Assembly: GCA_037951165.1 (NCBI GenBank)
Contig: JBBDHG010000097.1
Coordinates: forward strand, 642,001-706,000
DNA: 64,000 bases
Reading direction: 5' to 3'
From: Lophius americanus
Lineage: Eukaryota; Chordata; Actinopteri; Lophiiformes; Lophiidae
A program made the translations under genes and the position numbers. Below the pieces are notes generated by a model, which was given only the letters and a program-made list of their open reading frames with translations, ran no database searches and was not told where the DNA came from. This document shows positions 45,991-56,394 of this stretch, one piece after another (position 1 is the first letter of the stretch; each line of letters begins with the position of its first letter).

Positions 45991-46250
45991 ATTTAATAAA
46001 ATTACTAATTAGATTAGATGTTAGAAATCTAATATTCAGTCCACAATTTATTATATATTCATTTTTAACCACATTCTTGGTTGTTTTGATTTTTTTTAGG
46101 TTTTTGTGTAAAATCATTTTGTAATCTGACTTGAATAATGTATGTGGTCGGGGGCCAGACGGTCTCTGGGTTTTGGGCTGGTGACTCTAAAGGAGGCTCA
46201 GAGAGGCGTGTAAGACTGCGACTCTGCTTCCTGGTCTAAACTCTGTGACG

Positions 46251-46640
46251 TCACCTTTGCTCTCGTCTAATAATCTCCGTTAGATTCCTAGATAAGAGCG
46301 CTGCTCCATCCAAAACGGGATGGATACAGTTACTCCTAATTAGGAAAGGCTTTCCCCAGAAAGTTAGCCAATTGTCTACCAGACCCAAGTCGTTTGCTGG
46401 ACACCACCTCGACAACCAGCGGTTGAACGATGACATGCGGCTAAACATGTCATCGCTGGTCAGATTGGTGACGGGTCCAGAGAAAACTACGGAGTCCGAC
46501 ATAGTTTTAGCAAAAGCACACACCGATTGCAAATGAATTTTTGTGACCTCCGATTGGCGTAATCGGTGTCATTACCGCCAACATGAATTACTATATTTCT
46601 ATATTTACACTTATCCATCGCTAGCAGTTTGAAATATGAT
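46251..46640 (-). pseudogene. L2 ORF1 with SGNH-esterase-like domain, minus strand
   Basis: The minus strand encodes YRNIVIHVGGNDTDYANRRS (GGND at 46568-46579, the block III motif of SGNH hydrolases). After a frameshift comes the open frame 46251-46532 (93 codons): VVFSGPVTNLTSDDMFSRMS, FNRWLSRWCPANDLGLVDNW and FGKPFLI-like sequence, then NCIHPVLDGAALLSRNL. ORF1 proteins with an esterase domain are known from fish L2 and CR1 elements. The terminal catalytic motif is expected as D-G-I-H, but here it reads N-C-I-H, so the Asp appears lost. The N-terminal GDS block is not visible. Confidence 0.75.
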
Positions 46641-46700
46641 TGCTCTTTGAACTTTTGTGTTGCATTCCCCTAAGTGGTGGGAACAGACAACAGACCACTT

Positions 46701-47618
46701 CCAAAATCAATCCAGATCTTCCTCATACTAATGTCTATGAGGGTATTGAAATGAAAATGATCCATGGTATACTCTTTTGTTATCAAATTAACACGAAGGA
46801 TCTGCGATGGATGTGATGGCATTTCATAGTATCCGAGACTTCCCGGGAATATAATTCAATAATGCTCTAAAGTTTTTCTATTTTTACTGTTTTGACGTCA
46901 TGATTTTAAAGTACCGAGGGGTTTGTTACAATGACTCAAGTGTGTGTTGACTAAATTTGTGGTAGAACATTTTTGTAGTCTGCTGTTTGCTGGAGTATGT
47001 ACTGAGGATAGCTTGCATTATCTACAGAGGATCTTCTTCGTGGTTTGATGGTGTGGAGCAGAATCTCCATGCCCAATAAGTCTGCACAGCTGTGAGCAGA
47101 TTTAAGTTATCGTTGCATGGCGAGCCCACTGGCTGTATTAGATTTCAATGTATCCTGCAATGCTGTCACATCCTGCCACATCCTGTAATGTGTGCTTCTC
47201 TCAATACACACACTGTTTCTACCCCAGACCTCAGACCTCAGACCTCCCAACCCCTAATTCTGCTCTAATGCTGCGTCCACTCACTTGCGGCGTATGGACC
47301 AGTAAGGGTTGGCTAGCTCCAGTCATAGTACCTTCATATTTCCTTGTCTTTCTCTGGCCTCTACTGTGATCAACTGTGTCGCCACTCCACCATGTTCCAT
47401 ACAGCCCGGGACCCGTGGAATTCCCTTTTTTGTACAGAGGAATTGATGTATTCATTCTTCAGGAGGTAGTCCGTCAGTCATTGGGCAACAATACTAAAAA
47501 ATATATTCCCTTTGACATTGAGCAAGGATATGGTCCTAAACTGCTCAATGTTTGTTGACTCCTCTTCCTTAGGAACCCATACACGTTCTGCAAATCTCCG
47601 TTGTAAGGCAACTTTCCA
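46701..47618. other. No gene seen
   Basis: Unassigned sequence right of the L2 5' end. It includes a short triplication of CAGACCT (about 47226-47248). Frames of 60-75 codons have no family resemblance. Confidence 0.5.
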
Positions 47619-47850
47619 GGGCAACGGTGGCTCAAGTGGTAGAGCGGTTCACCACTTATTTGAACGTCGGTGGTTCGATCCCCAGCCTCTGCAGTCCACA
47701 TGTTGAATGGTCCTTGAGCTAGATACTAAAGCCCAAATTGCTCTCAAAGGCTGTTGCATTGGTGTGTGAATGATGGTTACCGCTCCTGATGTGCTTTGCA
47801 TGGCAGCCTCTGTCATCACTGTGTGAATGTATGGGTGAATGCTGACTTGT
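47619..47850 (+). mobile_element. tRNA-derived SINE, type 1
   Basis: The tRNA-like head has an A box TGGCTCAAGTGG (47628-47639) and B box GGTTCGATCC (47672-47681), which together are an internal Pol III promoter. The body contains GGTCCTTGAGCTAGATACTA and TTGGTGTGTGAATGATGG, typical of a widespread teleost SINE. No clear 3' A-rich or microsatellite tail is seen. The B box is close to consensus, but the body is somewhat diverged. The copy at 59.7 kb is the same type. Confidence 0.85.
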
Positions 47851-48159
47851 CTCATCCTCACTCTCCCCTTCGAACTGCCTCCTCAAAAGTCTTACTTAAT
47901 GTCTCAGCTGTGTTATCTTCTCTGCCCTAGGGTTGTTTGAGAACTGTTTTTTGGTGTGGCCCCCTGCCAATATTGCATATTATTCCGTGGCGATGTGGAT
48001 GATCATGGTTGCCATCATTTGGAGTTTCCTGTCTGCCCCAGTCTTCATGGTAGCTTCCAGTATGCCATTTCCATAATCATCAATTGTCACGGCTCAGTTA
48101 GGTTACAGGAGCACCCCTTGGTACAGGAGCACCAAGGGTTACCTATTCTCTTTTCCTCT
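47851..48159. other. No gene seen
   Basis: Unassigned sequence between the SINE and a Rex1-like remnant. Confidence 0.5.
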
Positions 48160-48790
48160 TCACTCTGTCCACTTCAGACTTACAGTCTGGGTCAGTCAAC
48201 CTGCAGAAGTTCTCTGATGACCCTGCAGTGGTGGGCTGTATAAAGGAGTGATGGGAGTATAGAGCAGTGGTTGATAATATTGGGGACTGATCTGGAAGAA
48301 ATCACCTGCTGCTGAATGTGGCTGAGACTAGGCAGATAGTGATTGATTTCAGGAGGAGCAGGACCACACCTCAACTACAGTGCATCCTGGGGTAGATCAT
48401 CACAGTGGTTGAGAACTAAACATACTTGGGGTCCACCTCGACAACAGGCAGGACAGGAAGATCAACACTGAGGCTATGTACAAGATGGAGATGCATAGAC
48501 TGTACTTACTGGGGAAGCTCAGATCCTTCAATGTATGCAGCAAGATACTGGAGATCTTCTACCAGTCTGTTCCTTCCTGTGATCTCTTCTTTGCCGAAGT
48601 GAGCTGGGGGAACAGCATCAGAGCTGGAAACATTAAGACTGAACAAAATAATCAGGAAGGCCAGCTCTGTCATTGGCTGCAGACCTGACACCTTTGAGGA
48701 GGTGGTGGAGTAGAGGACACCAGACAAACTGTTATCTATCATGGATAATCCTGAGCATCCACACCATCACCTTCTGGTCATTGCACTAAT
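48160..48790 (+). pseudogene. Rex1-like LINE RT and C-terminal remnant
   Basis: Plus-strand pieces read VNLQKFSDDPAVVGCI (FSDD box region, both Asp kept), HLLLNVAETRQIVIDFRRSR, HLGVHLDNRQDRKINTEAMY-like sequence, then the frame 48476-48688: MHRLYLLGKLRSFNVCSKIL, EIFYQSVPSCDLFFAEVSWG. The order matches Rex1/Babar-like ORF2. Several stops and shifts occur and the C-terminal LPSGRRYR block is not seen. An ATCTT-type tail is absent. Confidence 0.8.
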
Positions 48791-49112
48791 TTTACTGTAA
48801 CTTGCACACGAACATTACTTTTTTTACACTTGTACTCCACAGTCATATTAATATGCTTATTTTGTATATTCTTATATTGGTGTTGTGTATGTGTATATAT
48901 TTATTCATGCGTATTCATGTGTATGTGTATTATATTAATATATTCGATTTCTTCGGGGGACCTAAGTTGCATCCCCAGGTCCAATTACACAAATAACATG
49001 ATTTATAGTGTATAAGTCAAAGTCTTTTACATATTTTAACACAATTGTTGGAGAATTAAAGTAAAAGCACCTCATCTTCAGGGAACCATCGCCCTGTTAT
49101 CCTCTCATTGTA
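48791..49112. other. No gene seen
   Basis: AT-rich sequence, perhaps including the 3' untranslated region of the Rex1-like remnant. Confidence 0.4.
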
Positions 49113-49331
49113 ATCAATCAATCAATCAATCTTTATTTATATAGCGCCAATTCACAACATAATTGTCTCAAGGTGCTTTCCAGAAAGAGTAGGTCTAGAC
49201 CAAACTCTTTATATAATTATCTACAAAGACCCAACCAATTCCTCCGTGAGCAAGCACAGCTAAAATCCACTTTCTTCAACCTCTCCATGGGTGGGCCACG
49301 GTGGCAGCAAGGTTCCCAGGTTGATAATAAC
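49113..49331 (-). mobile_element. L2 (subfamily B) 3' end, minus strand, with tail
   Basis: Starts with the tail AATCAATCAATCAATC (49116-49131), then TTTATTTATATAGCGCCAAT and the shared 3' region (TCTCAAGGTGCTTTCCAGAA). It then ends in CCACTTTCTTCAACCTCTCC and GGCAGCAAGGTTCCCAGG, which match the reverse strand of the 54.18-54.25 kb part with a gap. So it is a short, 5'-truncated and internally shortened copy. Confidence 0.85.
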
Positions 49332-49618
49332 ATTATTATTATGTAATGTGATACAGTGCTCATGATGTTGTAAAAGCAGGTTTGATTAGCTGGAGAGAGA
49401 TCCATTGAGTGGATGCGTTGTTAGAGAGGAAGTGTTCATATCTTGATGGTGAGAAATTAGTTCAAATGAGATATTTAGCCATTCTGAGATTTTAGAATTA
49501 TTTATTCCCCTCTGTTTAGTATCTTCTGTTTTAGACGTTACAAATGCCAGTGTGCAATTGAACTAGTACTGAAATGCATCTCCACAAATAACTTGCTTTT
49601 TTCCAGATCAAGAGAGCC
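49332..49618. other. No gene seen
   Basis: AT-rich spacer. Confidence 0.5.
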
Positions 49619-50428
49619 AAACTACACATTTGCACTCTATAATGAGATGCTCATTGTAGGTTTCGCCTGATGAAGCCTTGGCTTGATACTCTATCGATCC
49701 TCAAGTCCTAATCCACATCGAAAAAATCCACAGGACCACTCGGTAAATTTTAACAGTTTACTTCAAAACACACACAAACTAATAAAGGTGGTCCAGTAAA
49801 GATGTCCAAAATTTTCCAGTTAGAATATTAGCCCAAACATTACAAATATAACATAAATCCCTTTGTTATTGATTTTAATCTAACCACAAACATCTTAAAT
49901 TATAAACTTACAACTTGAAAATGAAAATACTTGTAAATATGCCTTCTAATTCCTTTTGAATCAATTCCTATGAATTCATTCTTTTATTTTTTTAAATTAT
50001 TACCTACCTTTTAAACCAATATCAAATAATTTCCTTAAAAGGAACCCAGACTATGAAGACATTAAGGCATCATTATGTCATTAATGTTATTTTCATAATG
50101 ATAAACTACAAAATGCTGTCATTATTTTACAAATCCTCAAAGTTTAAGACATATTTCACCCATGCAGGTCCCCCATATTCTGGGGGACCTGCATGGGTCA
50201 CCTGCAAGGGTGCATTGCATTATGGGTTGATAACGTAGAATGGATGATGTCGCGGTGAGTCACTGTAGTTGGTTGTTGTTTTTATAGCATTGGTGAGAGA
50301 AAAACTACACATTTGCACTCTATAATGAGATGCTCATTGTAGGTTTCGCCTGATGAAGCCTTGGCTTGATACTCTATCGATCCTCAAGTCCTAATCCACA
50401 TCGAAAAAATCCACAGGACCACTCGGTA
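49619..50428 (+). repeat. Two identical 127-bp direct repeats enclosing 556 bp
   Basis: Bases 49619-49745 and 50302-50428 are identical by eye (offset 683). The enclosed 556 bp is AT-rich, has no coding potential and carries an 18-bp perfect palindrome. Perfect terminal direct repeats around a short non-coding core recall a TRIM-like or Penelope-like element, or a plain segmental copy. The repeat does not begin TG and end CA as LTRs do. Each copy carries CTGATGA (49667-49673 and 50350-50356) followed by a small AGCC/GGCT hairpin. The strand given is arbitrary. Confidence 0.85.
50158..50198. repeat. Perfect 18-bp inverted repeat, 5-base loop
   Basis: ACCCATGCAGGTCCCCCA (50158-50175) pairs exactly with TGGGGGACCTGCATGGGT (50181-50198). 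It lies inside the segment enclosed by the 127-bp direct repeats. It would form a strong GC-rich hairpin in either strand. Confidence 0.95.
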
Positions 50429-50495
50429 TTGTGCTTATTTTGTATGTACTTACCTGTTGAAGGGCAATGCGGGGAACAATGGGAGTCTTGTTAGT

Positions 50496-50742
50496 GGGGG
50501 AGGCTGTGGCTCAGTGGGTAGACCGGCTGTCTCAGAAGATCGGAAGGTAGCCGGTTCGAATCCCACCAGGGACTACTTGTCGTAGGGTCCTTGAGCAAGA
50601 CCCTGAAAGCTTAGCTCCCTGGGTGCTCCACAAGGGGCTGCCCACTGCTCCCTCAGGGATGCGTCAAATGCAGAGAAATCATTTCAATATGTTGTACTGT
50701 TTATGACTGTATGTGACAAATAAAGGATTCTTTCTTTCTTTG
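50496..50742 (+). mobile_element. tRNA-derived SINE, type 2
   Basis: A box TGGCTCAGTGGG (50507-50518), B box GGTTCGAATCC (50553-50563, exact consensus), then the body with GGGTCCTTGAGCAAGACCCT and GGGCTGCCCACTGCTCCCTC, ending ACAAATAAAGGATTCTTTCT plus CTTT units. It is about 90% similar by eye to the copy at 57304. The A box neighbourhood reads TAGACCGG where the other copy has TAGAGCGG. It is likely full length; current activity is unknown. Confidence 0.9.
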
Positions 50743-51211
50743 CTCATTTTGGGTAAAGTTTTCCATGTTGTCTTTGTTAATGTCACGTTCCATTCAAATT
50801 GAAAAGGCTAGACACATGACATTTTTAACTGTTGAATTAGGACAAGCGGTTCAGTAGCCGGTCAGTGAAACCATTTGAAAGGAGAGGTGACCAGACGTGT
50901 TATATAGTGGTTGTAAACTGGAATCTCACTATGACATGAGACTTGTCCCTAAATGATGGACCTTCAACTTAGACACGCATCATTTATCGACTTTATTTGC
51001 CAGCCAATATATCAATGTTCAAGCACAAGAGAAGGTGATTTGGCCAAGTGCTCCTATTGCTTCAATAAAGCAACCACCTTTATCAGAGCTGGAGAGCAGT
51101 TATAACCCACTGCAAAACCAGAAGCATCAGCAAAATGACCTGCACAGCTCAAAATATCATACCGTAATTTTAACCTTTAAGCTTAGTGGGTTTAACTTAT
51201 GGCTCCTTAAA
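50743..51211. other. No gene seen
   Basis: AT-rich sequence without recognisable features. Confidence 0.5.
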
Positions 51212-51300
51212 TAGTAATAATAATGATAATAATAATAATACATTTAATTTATAATGCACTTTACATTTGGATCAAATCTCAAAGTGCTCTCAAAGTGCAA
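51212..51300 (-). repeat. Possible 3' end of a LINE or SINE with ATT tail
   Basis: AATAATAATGATAATAATAATAAT followed by TTTATAATGCACTTTACATT and CTCAAAGTGCTCTCAAAGTG. On the minus strand this looks like a retroposon 3' end (compare TATAAAGCGCTTT) with a (ATT)n tail. The source family is not identified. Confidence 0.4.
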
Positions 51301-52094
51301 GTGTGTTACTAAATCAGTTATTACCTAAAAAAAAAGAAAAGATAATAACATTTATTAAATTTAATTGAACCAATAATATATGCTTTTGGGAAATAAATAC
51401 TTATGGTTAGGATCGGGAAAAGAACATTAGTATCTCAGAAAAGGTGTTTTATTGCATCTAAAAGCCTAATTTTCATAATTGACTGCTCTACACGGAAGGC
51501 ACTTCCTGCATTTTCAGTTATCAACACGTCTCTGTAATGGAACAGATATGCTTCAGTGTTAACAGGTATTCTGCAGACTGTAAGACTGTACTGTGAGAGC
51601 CCACCAGTAAAGAGTGTGTCTGAGTACTAAACAGTGCAGTCCAGAAAAAAAATCCTGTTTAGACTAGCAATAACTGAAGGCGGATGTTGCTCTCATTACA
51701 CAGGATGTGTTCACGATGATAAAATATGTTTAAATTCAAAATCCTCAATATGGGAACCGTTTACACTAGAAACCCTTGCATAGATGTACATAAATGTATG
51801 TCTTACATCATATGATGAAAGACATACATGTAGTGTATGTAGTTTATATGGTTATTTTGATAGGATTTTGAAATGATAAAGAATGTAATGCTTAGTCCTC
51901 GACTACATTATGGAAATGTCTGCTGAGAATGAAGAATAATTAGTTCAATGATCAGTGAAGGTCTGGCAGATATGAGGAGATGGAGATCGTGCGTACCAGG
52001 AGTATGCAGAAACTATAAGAATGAAAATGTCATAATTTAAAAAGAAAGCAGCAAGATGATAAGCTAATGATGAAGGTGTGTTACTGGGATATTG
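51301..52094. other. No gene seen
   Basis: AT-rich sequence. A loose palindrome around GTATGTCTT / AAAGACATAC lies near 51797-51829. Confidence 0.5.
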
Positions 52095-52690
52095 GAAAGG
52101 CCAAATTCAGGATCGAGGTTATTTGTCACATACACAGTCATACAGGTATGATGTCCAGTGAAATGCCTTATGTTTGTGTTCTTGGGCAGTCTCATTAATC
52201 ATTTTAATGGCCGGAGGAAAGAAACTCTTCCTCATTCTCTCTGTATTGGCCCTCAGATTGGGGTAGCCTCGCCCTGATGGCAACTACGAAAACAATTTGT
52301 TAAAGGGGGTGACTTGGATCCTGCGCGATCTTCGAGGCTCTTACCCGGGTTTCTTCACTATGCTTTTGATGTGCGAAGATCATGACTTCAATTACCTTTG
52401 TGATATGGGCACAAAGGTAATTGAAGTCAGCCACCATCTCCACATGGGCCACATCTAAAATGAGAGCATGGTAGCTTCTCTCCTGCTTTTTGCTGTAGTC
52501 AACTATCAGCTCCTTAGTCTTGCTGACGTTCAGCTTAAGGCAGTTTTCATGACTCCAGTCCACCAGCTGATGTGGTGAGCTGATGAGCACAGCTGATATC
52601 AATTCATGAGACAGACCGTGAAGAGAGTAATTAAAACTGAGGGTAGATGAAAGGTATGAATGACAGAGCAGTTTGGAAAATAATTGCAAA
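52095..52690 (-). pseudogene. LINE 3' half, CR1/Rex1-group, minus strand
   Basis: Minus-strand frame 52300-52689 reads LVDWSHENCLKLNVSKTKEL, IVDYSKKQERSYHALILDVA and HVEMVADFNYL. After further shifts comes a C-terminal FFPPAIKMIN (about 52190-52225). The 3' region reads CATTTCACTGGACATCATAC and TGTGTATGTGACAAATAA (52105-52170), a typical LINE end. The RT palm upstream is missing, and the part between the KYLG-type motif and the C-terminus is shortened. A 20-bp palindrome interrupts the coding sequence at DFNYL. Confidence 0.75.
52383..52429. repeat. Perfect 20-bp inverted repeat inside LINE coding sequence
   Basis: TGACTTCAATTACCTTTGTG (52383-52402) pairs exactly with CACAAAGGTAATTGAAGTCA (52410-52429), with loop ATATGGG. 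The right arm is the LINE's own coding sequence (minus strand, DFNYL). The left arm is an inverted copy that replaces the sequence expected next. Confidence 0.95.
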
Positions 52691-52903
52691 ATTCTGCTCT
52701 TAAATGGATTTTTAAGATTATTCCATCTTTATGAGTAGCCTGATTCAGCAACCTAATGTCTTTTGGTTTAAAAAAAAAGGAGACAAACAGTGAAAGATTG
52801 TTTCATAAACAAAAGCAGTAATAAAGGCTTCATATCTCACCATCACAGAGAAAAAGAAGCTGAGCCGGAAGGCAAATTTCTCTAGTAATAAACCCGAAAA
52901 GTC
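52691..52903. other. No gene seen
   Basis: AT-rich spacer. Confidence 0.5.
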
Positions 52904-52931
52904 AGCAGATGATGAGTCCTCATCATCTGCT
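52904..52931. repeat. Perfect 13-bp inverted repeat, 2-base centre
   Basis: AGCAGATGATGAG (52904-52916) pairs with CTCATCATCTGCT (52919-52931) around TC, a near-perfect 28-base palindrome. Confidence 0.9.
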
Positions 52932-53319
52932 ACACATCTTTCATGTTAGCGCAATAACTCAAAAAACTATTTCACCAGTAGGATTCTAGAATTTGGTCCG
53001 TCTTGCCTTGTACGTAAGTGTGCTCAACCAAAACATATAATCCCAACGAGCATCCAAAGATAAAAGGTGGAACTAACAAAATTCCATTGCAAATTGACTA
53101 ATCTAAGTTTTACCAATTTATTCGGTATTTATTTTCCTGTTATCATTTTGGTTTCCTCAGAGCAAGAGAGAAAGAAGTTGGAGATCAGGAAATATCTAAC
53201 AAGTACTATAGATTTTATAGATGTCATGGATCTTTTTCAATTTTATACTCACATAGACCTTAGTGCGAGGAAGAACTGGAGTGATTTGGGGAAAGTTCGG
53301 TTGTACATTTCTGTCGCTA
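52932..53319. other. No supported gene
   Basis: A 95-codon plus-strand frame (53067-53354) runs from here into dispersed repeat X. It has no recognisable domain and is probably chance, or part of a longer form of repeat X. Confidence 0.4.
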
Positions 53320-53650
53320 GGAGGAGCTTTATCTCCAAAATGGTCAGTCCATAATTTCTCAACCATTGGTCTTATTCAGTCTAAACTTGGTGCATGTGAA
53401 TCAAATTAATCTTGTATACATAGTTTTTACTTCAACAGTGCATATTTTACCTACAAAGCTGAGCTTTTTTATGAAAAAACACTGTTTTTCGGATATCCTT
53501 CCCAACCGTTGGTATGATTTTGTCCGTATTTGGTGGATGTAAATTAACTTGAGAAGGTCTATCTTGTATATATAATATTTCGTTCTAATAATTCATATTT
53601 TAGTCATTTAAAGGAGCTGTTTTTCAGAAATACTGCGGACATAACTTCAC
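53320..53650 (+). repeat. Dispersed repeat family X, two tandem units plus a partial third
   Basis: Unit 1 has GGAGGAGCTTTATCT, CATAATTTCTCAACCATTGG (53350-53369) and ATCTTGTATACA. Unit 2 has TGAGCTTTTTTATG, CTTCCCAACCGTTGGTATGA, AGGTCTATCTTGTATA (about 53556-53571) and AATTCATATTTTAGTCATTT, then GGAGCTGTTTTTC. A third unit starts at GCGGACATAACTTC. The spacing of equivalent blocks is roughly 150 bases. The units are more diverged from each other than a recent satellite would be. Confidence 0.85.
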
Positions 53651-54179
53651 ATTAATTTGAGGAATTCTATCAGGGGCATTGCTTGTACAATGCAGGGGAT
53701 TGGGGACTTTTCGGGGATAGACCCTTGCTCTCGGGTACAGCACCATAGGTGTAGTTTCATGATGCCCGTACTGTGTAAAACAACATGATAAATAAAGTAA
53801 GAATTATTATTACTTATATATGGTAATGAGCAAAGAGCGAGCAAAGAGTAGAGTTCTTATTCCTTGAATCAAAATTTGAAATTGTTTGGACATCTCAGGA
53901 CATCTGTCTTGACATCTGAATGTCTCCAATAGATCTCGTATGAAGTTTCCCTGGCCTCAAACATCACGGAGGATGACCTGTGTTAGACCCCACACCATCT
54001 GGAGGAATAGCTGTCATCTAAACTTCTGTTGCTAAAGCAAAATCAGTGCACAGAGCTGAGATCTGTTCCAAAGGTCTGGTTGTTCATAATATATAATATA
54101 ATATTGTTGTTATCATTATTATTATTATTGTATAGTATTTCCCTATAAGCTATCACTATATGTTACATTAATATTAATG
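53651..54179. other. No gene seen
   Basis: AT-rich sequence with an ATT run near 54114-54128. Confidence 0.5.
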
Positions 54180-54557
54180 TTATTATCCACCTGGGATCCC
54201 TGCTGCTGCCGCGGGCCGACCATGGAGCGGTTGGAGAAAGTGGATTATAGCTGATTTCTTTCTTCTCTCCTCAACCGTCTCTCTCTTTCTCTTTCTCTCT
54301 CTCACTCTCTCTCTGTCTTTTTTTTTCAAACCCGACCGGTCATGGCAATAGGCCCTCCACCCTGAGTCTTGGATCTGCTCGAGGTTTCTACCAGGGCAGT
54401 TTTTTTCTCGCCATTGTCGCCAAGTGCCTGCTCAAGGAGGAATTTGTTGGGTCTCTAATTATACAAAGAGTTTGGTCTAGACCTGCTCTTTCTGGAAAGC
54501 ACCTTGAGGCAACTGTTGTTGTGAATTGGCGTTATATAGATAAAGATTGATTGATTG

Positions 54558-54602
<45 letters not shown>
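54180..54602 (+). mobile_element. L2 (subfamily B) 3' end, plus strand, with long (ATTG)n tail
   Basis: Only the 3' untranslated region: a CT-rich block (about 54258-54330), CTCGCCATTGTCGCCAAGTG, TCTGGAAAGCACCTTGAGGC and the end AATTGGCGTTATATAGATAA, then (ATTG)n with one variant (54543-54602). The tail of about 14 units is the longest L2 tail in the window. The 5' truncation lies near 54180. Confidence 0.9.
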
Positions 54603-54603
<1 letters not shown>

Positions 54604-55027
54604 ATTAAACAGAACTCTGGTCTCCTGTGTGAAAGTGTTGTGTGTTTCACCTACCACTTAACCTGAACCTCTTTTCCCTTGGAACTTTCTTACTATTTGA
54701 AAATGTTGGTTGTGCCTTTGCTCTGATTGTCTTATATTGTTGAAAGAACAGGGTGCCTCATCTAAATGGGTATGTTCTATGTTTGGGAATGAGATTCTGT
54801 CCTCTATTTTTGTCTTTTCCTGATTTTGACTCTTCCATTAATCTCATTTCTTTCTTGAAGTGCCTCATTTAAAAAAAAATCTTTCTTCTCTCTATTTTCT
54901 TTTCCCATTAAATGGCTTTCTTTTTTCATAGCACTCCCTCGCTCTCACACTGTCTATGCTAAGTATTGGTAATGTCATTATCATGCACCACCCAATGAAA
55001 TATAGATTCAGTGACACCGATTATGCT

Positions 55028-55031
<4 letters not shown>
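54603..55031. other. No gene seen
   Basis: T-rich unique-looking sequence. Confidence 0.5.

Positions 55032-55122
<91 letters not shown>
55032..55122. repeat. (TG)n microsatellite, about 45 units
   Basis: Uninterrupted TG dinucleotides for about 90 bases, followed by shorter interrupted TG runs to about 55160. The overlapping Cys-Val frame is an artefact. Confidence 0.97.
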
Positions 55123-55126
<4 letters not shown>

Positions 55127-56394
55127 TAGTGTGCATGTGTGTTTGTGTGTGTGTGTTTGTGGGCTGTTGATGATGGAGGGGCTGTCTACGTTTTTAATAA
55201 TCAGAACACTGCAACGCCCCGTACGCTAAATGCCTTAGCATCGAACTTTGCACACACATAAACACAGATACACACAGGCATCTGCCAAGACTAGTCTCAA
55301 ACTTGCATGGAATTTATGTACAAATAATTACTTTTTAATAGCCAGTAATGTGATTTCCTGCCAAAGAAATATTCAAATGCATCTCAGGCAGTCCAGTATA
55401 TTATCTGCCTGGAGCTATGGATGCGACTTAGGGGAGACGGCACAAGAAAGATAGATTATTGTTTGTGTGATAATAATTATTTTACTCTTGTCATCTGTAG
55501 AGGAGGAAGGGAGATAATGCCTTCGTCTCTGTTTCCTTCCTCCACTTTGTTAATTATTTTTCTCCAACTCTTGTTCCCTCACTTTCTCAGTAAAGACTTT
55601 ATCAGCGTTGCCACAACTGCAAAGAGTCAAACACAAATGCCTGACTCTTTGGACAGGTAGTAGAAGTTCTTGTCCATATTTCACCTCCTTGAGCTGTGTT
55701 ACAAATATTTGAATATTAATTACTCAGGAATGGTTTGTGGCTGGCTGCAATAAGTCACATATTTCATTATGAGTCTATCTGGGATTCATTGAAATCATGT
55801 TCCCTGCTCTGATGTTCTTTTTTAAATGGATATCACTTATATTGTTAAATTATCTTAGTCCTGGCAGCTATATGTCTGTTTACTTAAAACGTGGTTGCAA
55901 ATGAGCTATTCCCATGTTTGTGGTTTGCTAGTAACTGTTTATTAGTCCAGTTTTTGTTGTTTTTTACCATAGGCTATTATTTGTGACCATTTTTTATTTG
56001 CCATTACATTTGTTTCTTTGTGAATGTAGTTGGATAACACTCATTTGAATACAATTTCTTTCTAACCTCTGTTGACAGCTACTGACTGTGTTTATATGCA
56101 CACCAGAATCCTGGTTACTATTGGGTGTTTGCGTTTGGGCATCGAGGCATCATATCATATCAAGAGAAGAGTCAGGCGGCAAGTGATGTATAACTGATTT
56201 GCAAAGAACACAAATTGAACCACATTGGTGCAACAGAGTCACTTCTCGAGTGAGTGATGGTTGAAAAAAAATCTTTAGTTTTTCTTTGAGACATCACAAA
56301 ATTTAAGATTGTGTCCAACATTTATTTAATTTGAAACCCAACAACCCATCAATCACACCCAGTCAGATCAGCAGGTTACTCTGACCTCCACACA
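55123..56394. other. No gene seen
   Basis: AT-rich sequence with short frames (68-79 codons) that resemble nothing I know. Confidence 0.5.

Larger units (their letters stand above)
42583..46700 (-). mobile_element. L2-type LINE (subfamily B), nearly full structure, minus strand
   Basis: The most complete LINE here, read right to left: ORF1 with an esterase-like domain, ORF2 endonuclease, RT with an internal deletion near 44410, ORF2 C-terminus (stop 43359-43361), a long 3' untranslated region and the end ATAGCGCCAATTCACAACAAC followed by AATCAATCAAG (42583-42595), the remnant of the (ATTG)n tail. It shares its 3' region with the copies at 19.4, 24.6, 49.1 and 54.2 kb. Many frameshifts and stops make it inactive. 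Confidence 0.88.
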
